From: UBA5796 sp040752455
GTDB taxonomy: Bacteria > Chloroflexota > Anaerolineae > Anaerolineales > Villigracilaceae
Assembly: GCA_049324115.1 (NCBI GenBank)
Contig: JBMOMN010000022.1
Span: 1-64,000, forward strand
DNA length: 64,000 nt
Direction of reading: 5' to 3'
In this document: positions 15,230 to 23,929 of the stretch, piece after piece
Layout of the letters: each line of letters starts with the position of its first letter
Position numbering within the stretch: the first letter of the stretch is position 1
Notes under the pieces: model-generated
Databases searched by the model: none
The model's input: only the letters and a program-made list of their open reading frames with translations
Told to the model about the DNA's origin: nothing
Program-made: the position numbers and the translations under genes

Positions 15230-17782
15230 ATGAAATTACCATTATCCTGGTTAAATGACTTCGTGAACACCGACGGCCTCTCCGTCGAAGATATCGCCCG
15301 CAAACTGACCCTCTCCGGCCTCGAAGTGGACGAGATCCGCTACGTGGGGCTGCCCATGCCCGGCGGCCCGGCCCAGGGGATGCACTCCGGCGAGCGGCAT
15401 GAGTTCAAGACCAGCGGCCTCGCCTGGGACAGGGACAGGCTGGTCGTGGCCGAGATCCGCGAGGTGCTGCCGCATCCCAACGCCGACCGGCTGGTGCTGT
15501 GCGACCTGTTCGACGGGCAAGCGCTCCAAACCGTGCTGACCGGCGCGCCCAACCTGTTCGAGTACAGGGGCATCGGAAAACTGTCCAGGCCAATCAAGGT
15601 GGCTTACGCCAAGGAAGGCACGACCCTCTACGACGGTCACGCCGAGGGACAGGTGCTGATGACCCTCAAGCGCACCAAGATCCGCGGCGTCGAGTCGTAC
15701 TCGATGGTCTGCTCGGAGAAGGAGTTGGGCATTTCCGAGGAACACGAGGGCATCATCCTCCTGGATGACGACGCGCCGGTCGGGATGCCCCTGGCCGATT
15801 ACATGGGCGACGCCGTGCTGAGCATTGACATCCTGCCCAACATGGCCCGCTGCGCCAGCGTGTTGGGCGTCGCCCGCGAGCTGGCGGCGCTCACCAATCG
15901 GCCGCTGAAAAAGCCCGAGACACGGTACCATGCCGAAGGGAGTCCGCTCGAGGGGCTGGTTCGGATCGAGATCAACGATCCAGAGTTGAATCCCCGCTTC
16001 GTGCTGGGGCTGATCCGGGACGTCCAATCCAAACCCAGCCCCTACCGCGTCCAGCGACGGTTGCGGCTGGCGGGCATGCGCCCGATCAACGCCCTGGTGG
16101 ACGCCACCAACTACGCCATGCTCGAACTGGGCGAGCCGCTGCACGCCTTCGATTACGACGTGCTGGTCGAGCGGGCCAGGGGCAAGCCGGTGGTCATCTC
16201 CACCCGTGCCGCCCGCGACGGCGAAAAACTGACCACCCTCGACGACGTGGAGCGCAGCCTCAACCCGCTCAACGTGCTGGTCTGCGACGAGGCCGGGTCG
16301 CTCTCGATTGCGGGCGTGATGGGCGGGCAGGAATCCGAGATCACCGAAAAGACCCGCAACGTGCTGCTCGAAGGCGCGGCCTGGAACTTCATCAACATCC
16401 GGCGCACGGCCTTCGGCCACAACCTGCACAGCGAAGCCTCCTTCCGCTTCTCGCGCGGCGTGCATCCGGCCCTGGCCCGGCCTGGCGTGGAGCGCGGCCT
16501 GGCTTACATGGCCGCCTGGGCGGGCGGGGAGATCGCCCCCGGCCTGGTGGACGAATATCCCCTGCCGCCGCACGATCCCGTCGTGGAGGTCACGCCGGGG
16601 GATGTCCGGCGGCTGCTCGGAATCCGGCTCTCGGCGCAAGAGATCGCCGGCCTGCTGGGGCGGGTCGAGTTCGAGTGCCGGGTCGAGGGCGAAAAGGTCA
16701 TCGCCCAAACCCCGCCCCATCGCATGGACATCGGCGAGGGCGTGGTCGGCCTGGCCGACATCCTGGAAGAGATCGCCCGCCTGTACGGCTACGAAAACAT
16801 CCCCGAAACCCGCATGGCCGACGAACTCCCGCCGCAGGCCGGCAACCCGCTCAACGAGTGGGAGGAAAGCCTGCGCGACAAACTGGCCGGGATCGGCTTA
16901 CAGGAAGTCGTCAGCTACCGGTTGACCGCCCCCGAAAATGAGGCCCGCCTGTTAGGGCAGGTCTCAGACCCGCCCCAACCATACGTCAAAGTCGCCAACC
17001 CCATCGCCCCCGAAAAGCGCGTCCTGCGCCGCAGCCTGCTGGCCTCGGTGCTCGACAGCCTGGAACGCAACGTCCGCCTGCGGGACGGGCTGGCGCTGTT
17101 CGAGATCGGCCCGGTCTTCGAGCCGGTCGCAGGGGACTTACCCCTCGAACCCCGTAAACTGGCCATTGCGATGACCGGCCTGCGGACGGAGACCTCCTGG
17201 GACGTGAAATCTGCCCCGGAGATGGACTTCTACGACCTGAAAGGGCGGATCGAACTCCTTTTGGCAGGCCTCCGTTTAACGGACGTCGTCTATTCTCCGA
17301 CCGACTCCGTTTATCACCTCCACCCCGGCAAGGCCGCTGAAATCCGGGTGGGCGGGCGGACCGTCGGCGTGTTCGGCGAGCTGCATCCGCTGGTCAAGGA
17401 CAACTATGAATTCGAAGACGCCCCCGTGCTGGCCGCCGAGTTCGACCTGGAGGCCCTGCGCCGGGCCGCCGCGTCCGGCTACGAACTGGCTCCCGTGCCC
17501 GAGGTCCCGCCCGTGCTGGAAGACATCGCCCTCATCCTGGACGACTCCATCCCGGCCGCGAAAGTCGAGACGCTCATCCGCCAGACCGGCGGCAAAGTGC
17601 TGACCGACGTCAAACTGTTCGACGTGTACCGCGGCGAGCAGGTCGGCGCGGGCAAGAAGTCCCTGGCCTACAGCCTGACCTACCAGGCCGAAAAAACCCT
17701 GACCGACAAGGAAGCCGCGGCCATCCGCACCAGGATCGTGCGGCGGCTGGAAAACGAGCTGGGCGCAAAACTGCGAAGTTAG
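15230..17782 (+). CDS. pheT: Phenylalanyl-tRNA synthetase beta subunit
   Basis: 850 residues, somewhat longer than the E. coli subunit (795). N-terminal KLPLSWLNDFV, an EMAP-like tRNA-binding domain at about 55-170 (VVAEIREVLPHPNADRLVLC), the B3/4 editing domain at about 230-410, B5 near 440-510, the core, and a C-terminal FDX-ACB anticodon domain ending VRRLENELGAKLRS. ATG 15230 has CAGGAG upstream. It is translated from the same T-box-controlled transcript as pheS unless the intervening repeats carry a promoter. A strong hairpin terminator follows. Confidence 0.96.
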   Translation: MKLPLSWLNDFVNTDGLSVEDIARKLTLSGLEVDEIRYVGLPMPGGPAQGMHSGERHEFKTSGLAWDRDRLVVAEIREVLPHPNADRLVLCDLFDGQALQTVLTGAPNLFEYRGIGKLSRPIKVAYAKEGTTLYDGHAEGQVLMTLKRTKIRGVESYSMVCSEKELGISEEHEGIILLDDDAPVGMPLADYMGDAVLSIDILPNMARCASVLGVARELAALTNRPLKKPETRYHAEGSPLEGLVRIEINDPELNPRFVLGLIRDVQSKPSPYRVQRRLRLAGMRPINALVDATNYAMLELGEPLHAFDYDVLVERARGKPVVISTRAARDGEKLTTLDDVERSLNPLNVLVCDEAGSLSIAGVMGGQESEITEKTRNVLLEGAAWNFINIRRTAFGHNLHSEASFRFSRGVHPALARPGVERGLAYMAAWAGGEIAPGLVDEYPLPPHDPVVEVTPGDVRRLLGIRLSAQEIAGLLGRVEFECRVEGEKVIAQTPPHRMDIGEGVVGLADILEEIARLYGYENIPETRMADELPPQAGNPLNEWEESLRDKLAGIGLQEVVSYRLTAPENEARLLGQVSDPPQPYVKVANPIAPEKRVLRRSLLASVLDSLERNVRLRDGLALFEIGPVFEPVAGDLPLEPRKLAIAMTGLRTETSWDVKSAPEMDFYDLKGRIELLLAGLRLTDVVYSPTDSVYHLHPGKAAEIRVGGRTVGVFGELHPLVKDNYEFEDAPVLAAEFDLEALRRAAASGYELAPVPEVPPVLEDIALILDDSIPAAKVETLIRQTGGKVLTDVKLFDVYRGEQVGAGKKSLAYSLTYQAEKTLTDKEAAAIRTRIVRRLENELGAKLRS

Positions 17783-17788
17783 GCTGAT

Positions 17789-17821
17789 TTTACAGGGCGG
17801 GTCTTTTACCCGCCCTGTAAA
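17789..17821 (+). terminator. Terminator after pheT
   Basis: A 13-bp perfect stem TTTACAGGGCGGG/CCCGCCCTGTAAA with a 7-base loop, starting 6 bases after the pheT stop. It could work in both directions. Confidence 0.85.
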
Positions 17822-17859
17822 CTTTCCATAAGAGTTTCCTCGCACGGGGGATTCCCACC

Positions 17860-17919
17860 TTGACACCCCCTTCGTTTTGGATATAGTTAAGCCCGCTTAA
17901 CTAAAAAGAAGGCTTAACT
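17860..17919 (+). promoter_or_regulatory. marR promoter with MarR operator
   Basis: -35 TTGACA (17860-17865), 16-bp spacer, -10 TATAGT (17882-17887). A perfect operator AGTTAAGC-CC-GCTTAACT (17885-17902) overlaps the -10, and a further half site GCTTAACT (17912-17919) abuts the start codon. This layout predicts that the MarR protein represses its own operon. Confidence 0.85.
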
Positions 17920-18372
17920 ATGACCGACTCAGTCCAATTCTCCCAGACCCTGCGCCAGTGGGTGGACATATTCATGCACCGCTCGATGCACGATTGGGCG
18001 CGTTACGTGAAGGCCGGCGGATACTCCATGCCGCAGTTCTTCCTGCTGATGCACCTGCACCGCCACGAACAGTGCGGCATCTCCGACTTAAGTGAGCGGA
18101 TGGACATCACCTCCGCGGCCGTCAGCCAGTTGGTGGACAAACTCGTCCAGGCCGGGCTGCTGGAGCGCGCCGAAGACCCGCACGACCGCCGCGCCAGGCA
18201 GGTGAAGCTCTCCCTCATGGGCCGGGCCTTCATCGCCCAGGGCAACGAGAAACGCTACGGCTGGGTCGATGGAATGGCTGAAAAATTATCGGCGGAGGAG
18301 CAGGCGCAAATCACGGATGCGCTCCACCTGATGCTGCGCGCCGCCCAAGACCTTGAAACAGACCCCGTTTAA
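17920..18372 (+). CDS. MarR family transcriptional regulator
   Basis: 150-residue winged-helix repressor. The DNA-binding domain (about 45-110) includes SDLSERMDITSAAVSQLVDK and the wing motif RAEDPHDRRARQVKLS, where DxRxxR-type residues are conserved. A perfect operator overlaps its own promoter. The two ABC exporter genes follow 205 bases downstream on the same strand, so it is probably the ligand-responsive repressor of that exporter. The ligand is unknown. Confidence 0.92.
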   Translation: MTDSVQFSQTLRQWVDIFMHRSMHDWARYVKAGGYSMPQFFLLMHLHRHEQCGISDLSERMDITSAAVSQLVDKLVQAGLLERAEDPHDRRARQVKLSLMGRAFIAQGNEKRYGWVDGMAEKLSAEEQAQITDALHLMLRAAQDLETDPV

Positions 18373-18577
18373 CGGTCGGTTCGAGAAAGCCCAAAACCAT
18401 TCACAAACCCTTCATACTCAATTCATAACCAAACTATATACTCATTCCGCAACCTTATAGCGGCATTGAACTATTCTCTGGCGGCCTTCGCTTCTTCGCG
18501 GTGAAAAAACGAACTGCACTCAAGAAGGAGACTACCAATTTTCAAGAGTACTACTTTAGAAGGAGAAAAAACCGGCC

Positions 18578-20818
18578 ATGATTCGATTGGCAAAATACCT
18601 GAAACCTTATACCGCCATGCTCCTGGTCGCCATCGTCCTGTTGTTCGCCCAGGCGAACTTCGACCTGGCGCTGCCGGACTACCTGTCCCGGATCGTGAAT
18701 AACGGGATCCAGCAGGGCGGCGTGGAAAATGCCGTCCCGGTCGCCATCCGCCAGAGCGCGATGGACCGGCTCGCCATCTTCATGAGCGCCGAAGACAAAG
18801 CCGCTGTCCTGGCGGCTTACACGCTGGTTGACAGGAACTCACCCGATTACGACACCTACGTTGGGAAATATCCTGCGCTCGCGAACGAACCGATTTATGT
18901 TCTGACCGAGACCGACCGGGCCGGGATCGAGCGCCTGGACCCGATCCTGTCCCGGCCGCTCCTGGCCGTTTCGACCCTCGAGCAGGTGATGGCCGACCCG
19001 GCCAGGGCCTCCCAAATGAACGGCGGATTGGGGTTCGACCTCAGCCAACTCCCGCCCGGCACGGATATTTTCGCCCTGCTCGGCCAGCTTCCTCCGGCTC
19101 AGTTGGCCCAAATGACCGGGGCCGTTGACCAACAATTTGCCGCCCTCGGCGAGAGCATGGTCACACAAGCCGCGATTGCCTCGGTCAGGGCGGAATACGC
19201 GGCCCTCGGCCTGGACACCGCCAAACTCCAGAACGACTACATCCTGCGGATCGGCGGCTGGATGCTGCTCCTGGCCCTGCTCTCGGGGGCCTGTACGATT
19301 GCCGTCGGCTACCTGTCCGCCAAAATTGCGGCCGGCTCGGCCCGTGACATCCGCCGGGACGTGTTCAGGAACGTCGAGAGCTTCTCCAGCACCGAGTTCG
19401 ACAAGTTCTCCACCGCCTCCCTGATCACCCGTTCCACCAACGACATCACCCAGGTCCAGATGGTGGTGGTCATGATGGTGCGGATGGTCTTCTACGCCCC
19501 CATCCTGGGGATCGGGGGAATCATCCGTGTGCTTGGCAAAGACACCTCCATGACGTGGCTGATAGGTGTGGCTGTGCTGATGCTGATCAGCCTGATCGTC
19601 ATCGTCTTCGCCATCGCCATGCCCAAATTCAAGATCATCCAAAAACTGGTGGACCGCCTCAACCTCGTCGCCCGCGAGAACCTGTCAGGCATGATGGTCA
19701 TCCGAGCCTTCAACATGCAGCCGTTCGAAGAAAATCGTTTCGACAAGGCTAATCTCGACTTGACCACTATCAGCCTGTTCATCAACCGGGTCATGGTCGT
19801 GATGATGCCGCTGATGATGCTCATTATGAACGGCCTGTCCCTGGCGATCATCTGGATCGGCGCCCGGCAAGTCGCCGACGCCGCCATGCAGGTCGGCGAC
19901 ATGATGGCCTTCCTGCAATACGCCATGCAGATTGTGATGTCCTTCCTGATGCTTTCGATGATGTTCATCATCCTGCCCCGCGCCTCCGTCTCCGCCGACC
20001 GCATCGCCGAAGTGCTGGAGACCAGGACCTCCATCCTCGACCCGGAAAAGCCGACGCCCCTGACAGGTTCCTTCGAGGGGAACATCGAATTCCGCAACGT
20101 TTCCTTCCGCTACCCCGGCGCGGACGAGGACGTGCTCCACGACATCAGCTTTACCGCCCGCCCCGGCCAGACCACCGCCTTCATCGGCCCCACCGGCTCC
20201 GGCAAATCCACCATCGTCAACCTGTTCCCGCGCTTCTACGATGTCACCGAAGGGGCTATCCTGCTCGACGGTGTGGATATCCGCCAGATCACCCAGCACG
20301 ACCTGCGCGACAAAATCGGCTACGTCCCGCAGAAGGGTGTGCTCTTCTCCGGCAGCATCGAGAGCAACCTGCGCTACGCCGACGAGAACGCCGGTCCCGA
20401 CAACCTGGCCGATGCCATAGACATCGCCCAGGTGACGGAGTTCGTCAACTCGAAACCCGAAGGGATGCAGGCCGAGATTTCCCAGGGCGGCGCGAACGTC
20501 TCCGGCGGGCAGAAGCAGCGGCTCTCGATTGCCCGCGCCCTGGTCAAGAAACCGCCGGTCTACATCTTCGACGACAGCTTCTCGGCCCTCGACTTCAAGA
20601 CCGAGGCCGCCCTGCGCAAAGCCCTCAAGGACAAGACCGGCGACAGCACCGTCCTGGTCGTGACCCAGCGCGTCTCCACCATCATGCATGCCGAGCAGAT
20701 CATCGTGCTCGAAGACGGCAAGATCGTCGGCAAAGGCACGCACGAAGAACTCATGGAAACCTGTGAAACCTACAAAGAAATTGCGTTATCGCAACTGAAC
20801 CTGGAGGCGCTGTCATGA
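18578..20818 (+). CDS. ABC exporter half-transporter with degenerate ATP site
   Basis: 746 residues. One membrane helix (about 12-34) is followed by a roughly 180-residue extracellular insert (45-225) before the remaining five helices, then the ATPase domain with Walker A GPTGSGKST and signature VSGGQKQRLS. Walker B reads YIFDDS, so Asp replaces the catalytic Glu. Paired with the partner's ISQGQ signature, this predicts one non-hydrolysing site in the heterodimer. The ribosome binding site AGAAGGAG is strong. It overlaps the next gene by 4 bases (ATGA). Likely drug or lipid export. Confidence 0.93.
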   Translation: MIRLAKYLKPYTAMLLVAIVLLFAQANFDLALPDYLSRIVNNGIQQGGVENAVPVAIRQSAMDRLAIFMSAEDKAAVLAAYTLVDRNSPDYDTYVGKYPALANEPIYVLTETDRAGIERLDPILSRPLLAVSTLEQVMADPARASQMNGGLGFDLSQLPPGTDIFALLGQLPPAQLAQMTGAVDQQFAALGESMVTQAAIASVRAEYAALGLDTAKLQNDYILRIGGWMLLLALLSGACTIAVGYLSAKIAAGSARDIRRDVFRNVESFSSTEFDKFSTASLITRSTNDITQVQMVVVMMVRMVFYAPILGIGGIIRVLGKDTSMTWLIGVAVLMLISLIVIVFAIAMPKFKIIQKLVDRLNLVARENLSGMMVIRAFNMQPFEENRFDKANLDLTTISLFINRVMVVMMPLMMLIMNGLSLAIIWIGARQVADAAMQVGDMMAFLQYAMQIVMSFLMLSMMFIILPRASVSADRIAEVLETRTSILDPEKPTPLTGSFEGNIEFRNVSFRYPGADEDVLHDISFTARPGQTTAFIGPTGSGKSTIVNLFPRFYDVTEGAILLDGVDIRQITQHDLRDKIGYVPQKGVLFSGSIESNLRYADENAGPDNLADAIDIAQVTEFVNSKPEGMQAEISQGGANVSGGQKQRLSIARALVKKPPVYIFDDSFSALDFKTEAALRKALKDKTGDSTVLVVTQRVSTIMHAEQIIVLEDGKIVGKGTHEELMETCETYKEIALSQLNLEALS

Positions 20819-22698
20819 TGCACCGATCTGATTCCGATCGCTCCCGCAGCGGCCCGATGATGGGACGCGGCCCCGGTCCCGGCGGCCACATGGCTGCCAT
20901 GATGAAAGGCGACAAGGCACGCGACTTCAAAGGCACCATGTCCAAACTCATCGGCTACCTGGGCAAATACAAGGCTGCCGTCCTGGTCGTTTTCGTCTTC
21001 GCCGTCGGCTCGGCGGCTGCCAATATCGCCGGCCCCAAGATATTGGGACAGGCCACCACCAAACTCTTCGAGGGCGTGATGGCCCAACTGAACGGGACCG
21101 GTTCGATTGACTTTTCCGCCATCGGCCGGATCGTCCTCCTGACCCTGGGCCTGTATCTCGTTTCGGCGGTTTTCGCCTACATCCAGGGCTGGATCATGGC
21201 CGACGTCTCGACCAACATCGCCTACCGCTTCCGCCGCGACATCTCCGAAAAGATCAACCGGATGCCGCTCAGATATTTCGACGGCACCACCCACGGCGAA
21301 GTGCTCTCCCGCATCACCAACGACGTGGACACGGTCAACCAGACCCTCAGCCAGAGCCTGACCCAGATCATCACCTCGGTCGTGACGGTGGTCGGCGTGC
21401 TGGTGATGATGCTCTCCATCAGTTGGGCTATGACCCTGGCCGCCCTGATCGTCATCCCGCTCTCGATGGTGGTGGTCGGCGTGATCATCGGCCAGTCGCA
21501 GAAATACTTCAAACAGCAGCAGGACTACCTCGGCCACGTCAACGGCCACGTGGAGGAAATGTACGGCGGCCACATCGTGATGAAAGCCTTCAACGGCGAG
21601 GAAAAAAGCATCCAGAAATTCGACCGGTACAACGGCGTGCTCTACGATGTCGCCTGGAAATCCCAGTTCCTCTCCAGCCTGATGATGCCGATCATGATGT
21701 TCATCGGCAACCTGGGCTACGTCGCCGTGACCATCCTCGGCGGCTGGCTGGCGGTCCGCAACGCCATCACCATCGGCGACATCCAGGCCTTCATCCAGTA
21801 CGTCCGCTCCTTCACCCAGCCGATCACCCAGTTGGCGAACATTTCCAACGTCCTGCAACAGACTGCCGCGGCCGCCGAGCGCGTCTTCGAGTTCCTCGAC
21901 GAACCCGAAGAAACTCCCGAAACCGGCCAGCCGGTCCAGGTGGAGAAAGTCACGGGCCGCGTGGAATTCCGCAACGTCCACTTCGGCTACAGCCCGGACA
22001 AGCCCGTGATCCACGATTTCTCCGCCGTCGCCAAACCCGGCCAGAAGGTCGCCATCGTCGGCCCCACCGGCGCGGGCAAGACCACCATCGTCAAACTGCT
22101 GATGCGCTTCTACGACGTCAATCGCGGCCAGATCCTGGTGGACGGCCACGAGATCCGGGATTTCACCCGCCGCGACCTGCGCCGGATGTTCGGCATGGTC
22201 TTGCAGGATACCTGGCTCTACAACGCCTCGATCCTCGAAAACATCCGCTACGGGCGTCCCGATGCGACCGACGAGGAGGTCATTGCTGCCGCCAAAGCCG
22301 CCCACGTAGACCACTTCATCCACACCCTGCCGGACGGCTACAACATGGTGCTCAACGAGGAGACGACCAACATCTCCCAGGGGCAGAAGCAGTTGCTGAC
22401 CATCGCCCGGGCCGTGCTGGCCGACCCCGGCATCCTGATCCTGGACGAGGCCACCAGTTCGGTGGACACCCGCACCGAGATCCTGATCCAAAAGGCGATG
22501 GACAGCCTGATGGTCGGGCGCACCAGCTTCGTCATCGCCCACCGCCTTTCCACCATCCGCAACGCCGACCTGATCCTGGTCATGAACGAAGGCGACATCG
22601 TCGAGCAGGGCGCCCACGACGAACTGCTGGCCCGCGGCGGCTTCTACGCCGAACTGTACAACAGCCAGTTCGAGCGCGTGCCGGTGGCCGCCGGGTAA
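20815..22698 (+). CDS. ABC exporter half-transporter, partner subunit
   Basis: 627 residues. A Gly/Met/Pro-rich N-terminus (1-30) precedes six membrane helices (about 45-330), then an ATPase domain with Walker A GPTGAGKTT, signature ISQGQKQLLT (not LSGGQ) and an intact Walker B ILILDEATSSVD. Its Walker motifs with the first subunit's VSGGQ form the hydrolysing site. The start overlaps the previous stop, so the two halves are translationally coupled, as in heterodimeric exporters of the BmrCD/LmrCD type. A terminator follows at 22723-22757. Confidence 0.93.
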   Translation: MMHRSDSDRSRSGPMMGRGPGPGGHMAAMMKGDKARDFKGTMSKLIGYLGKYKAAVLVVFVFAVGSAAANIAGPKILGQATTKLFEGVMAQLNGTGSIDFSAIGRIVLLTLGLYLVSAVFAYIQGWIMADVSTNIAYRFRRDISEKINRMPLRYFDGTTHGEVLSRITNDVDTVNQTLSQSLTQIITSVVTVVGVLVMMLSISWAMTLAALIVIPLSMVVVGVIIGQSQKYFKQQQDYLGHVNGHVEEMYGGHIVMKAFNGEEKSIQKFDRYNGVLYDVAWKSQFLSSLMMPIMMFIGNLGYVAVTILGGWLAVRNAITIGDIQAFIQYVRSFTQPITQLANISNVLQQTAAAAERVFEFLDEPEETPETGQPVQVEKVTGRVEFRNVHFGYSPDKPVIHDFSAVAKPGQKVAIVGPTGAGKTTIVKLLMRFYDVNRGQILVDGHEIRDFTRRDLRRMFGMVLQDTWLYNASILENIRYGRPDATDEEVIAAAKAAHVDHFIHTLPDGYNMVLNEETTNISQGQKQLLTIARAVLADPGILILDEATSSVDTRTEILIQKAMDSLMVGRTSFVIAHRLSTIRNADLILVMNEGDIVEQGAHDELLARGGFYAELYNSQFERVPVAAG

Positions 22699-22722
22699 CA
22701 GGGCAAAAACACAAAATACAAG

Positions 22723-22757
22723 GCGAGTGGCAGGTATTCACCCACCACTCGCTTTTT
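22723..22757 (+). terminator. Terminator of the ABC exporter operon
   Basis: GCGAGTGG (22723-22730)/CCACTCGC (22745-22752) stem followed by TTTTT (22753-22757), 25 bases after the transporter stop. Confidence 0.88.
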
Positions 22758-22762
22758 CTACC

Positions 22763-22792
22763 TTCGACATACGCAGAATAGTGACGTATAAT
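22763..22792 (+). promoter_or_regulatory. Promoter of the dcm-vsr island operon
   Basis: TTCGAC (22763-22768), 18-bp spacer, consensus TATAAT (22787-22792). It lies 41 bases upstream of the methylase start and is the only clear promoter seen for the five genes. The weak -35 suggests modest or controlled expression. Confidence 0.6.
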
Positions 22793-22832
22793 CGGGATGG
22801 AACGCAATTGAATTGACACCGAGGTATACAAA

Positions 22833-23921
22833 ATGTCAAGCCCCAAAAAAGTAACCAACTGTACGGTTGTGGATTTGTTCGCCGGAGCTGGGGGATTGAC
22901 CCATGGTTTTATCTGCGAGGGTTTTCCTGTAGCTGCAGGCATTGAAGCGGACACGTCGTTTCGCCACGCTTACGAGAACAACAATCCAGGTGCCCGGTTC
23001 GTCAATGTCAAGATCGAAGACATTACATCCGATGACTTGCTTCATTTCTACCCCAAAAATCACTTGAAAATACTAGCTGGATGCGCTCCATGTCAGCCTT
23101 TTTCGGCTTACACCCGTATGAATGGGAAACACAGGAGTTGGCAACTGCTTTATGAATTCAGCAAGTTGATAGAAGCCATCCAGCCAGAAATCGTTACGAT
23201 GGAAAACGTTCCTCGCCTCAAAACATACGACGAAGGTTCTGTCCTTCAAGACTTCTTGGAAGCATTGAAGAAGAATGGATATTTTGTCGAATGGGATGAT
23301 CGAATCTATGCGCCGAATTATGGCGTTCCCCAGCATCGTTATCGACTGATTTTGATTGCGTCCAAACTAGGTCCAGTAGAATTTCTACGCCCAAGTCACC
23401 AATCTGGTAACTTTAGAACCGTCCATGATGCTATTGGTTTCTTGGAGACTCTTAAAGCTGGAGAAACTAGCAAATCAGATCATATTCATAAAACCATGGG
23501 GCTTTCCCCTACTAATCTGGAGCGCATTCAGGTTTCAAAACCTGGTGGTACTTGGTTCGATTGGCCCGATAATTTGCGTGCTGTATGCCATACGAGAGAA
23601 ACGGGTAGAACATACAAGAATGTATATGGTCGCATGTCGTGGAAAGAACCTGCCCCTACAATAACTACGCAATGTTATGGATATGGAAATGGCAGATTCG
23701 GTCATCCAGAACAAGATCGTGCAATTTCCATGCGGGAAGCGGCTTTGTTGCAAACATTTCCGCCAGATTACGAATTCGTCGAGCCATCTAACAAGAATCC
23801 TTCTGTTACAAAACTCGCTCAAATGATTGGTAATGCTGTCCCGGTTGCTTTGGCGCGGATGATTGCCAAGAGCATTCGTCTGCATATTCTCCAACATCGG
23901 GGATGGTTGTGGAAATCATAG
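22833..23921 (+). CDS. DNA cytosine-5 methyltransferase
   Basis: 362 residues, methylates C5 of cytosine in DNA. Motif I VDLFAGAGGLTHGF (13-26), motif IV GCAPCQPFSAYTR with the catalytic Cys, motif VI TMENVPRL, motif VIII QHRYRLILIAS and a C-terminal motif X (KLAQMIGNAVPVALARMIAKSI) are all present, so it should be active. The sequence recognised cannot be read off. A GAGG lies ahead of ATG 22833. It is the first gene of an A+T-rich, tightly packed operon ending in vsr, consistent with a methylase whose deamination products are repaired or cut by the Vsr partner. Confidence 0.95.
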   Translation: MSSPKKVTNCTVVDLFAGAGGLTHGFICEGFPVAAGIEADTSFRHAYENNNPGARFVNVKIEDITSDDLLHFYPKNHLKILAGCAPCQPFSAYTRMNGKHRSWQLLYEFSKLIEAIQPEIVTMENVPRLKTYDEGSVLQDFLEALKKNGYFVEWDDRIYAPNYGVPQHRYRLILIASKLGPVEFLRPSHQSGNFRTVHDAIGFLETLKAGETSKSDHIHKTMGLSPTNLERIQVSKPGGTWFDWPDNLRAVCHTRETGRTYKNVYGRMSWKEPAPTITTQCYGYGNGRFGHPEQDRAISMREAALLQTFPPDYEFVEPSNKNPSVTKLAQMIGNAVPVALARMIAKSIRLHILQHRGWLWKS

Positions 23922-23929
23922 AGACGAAG

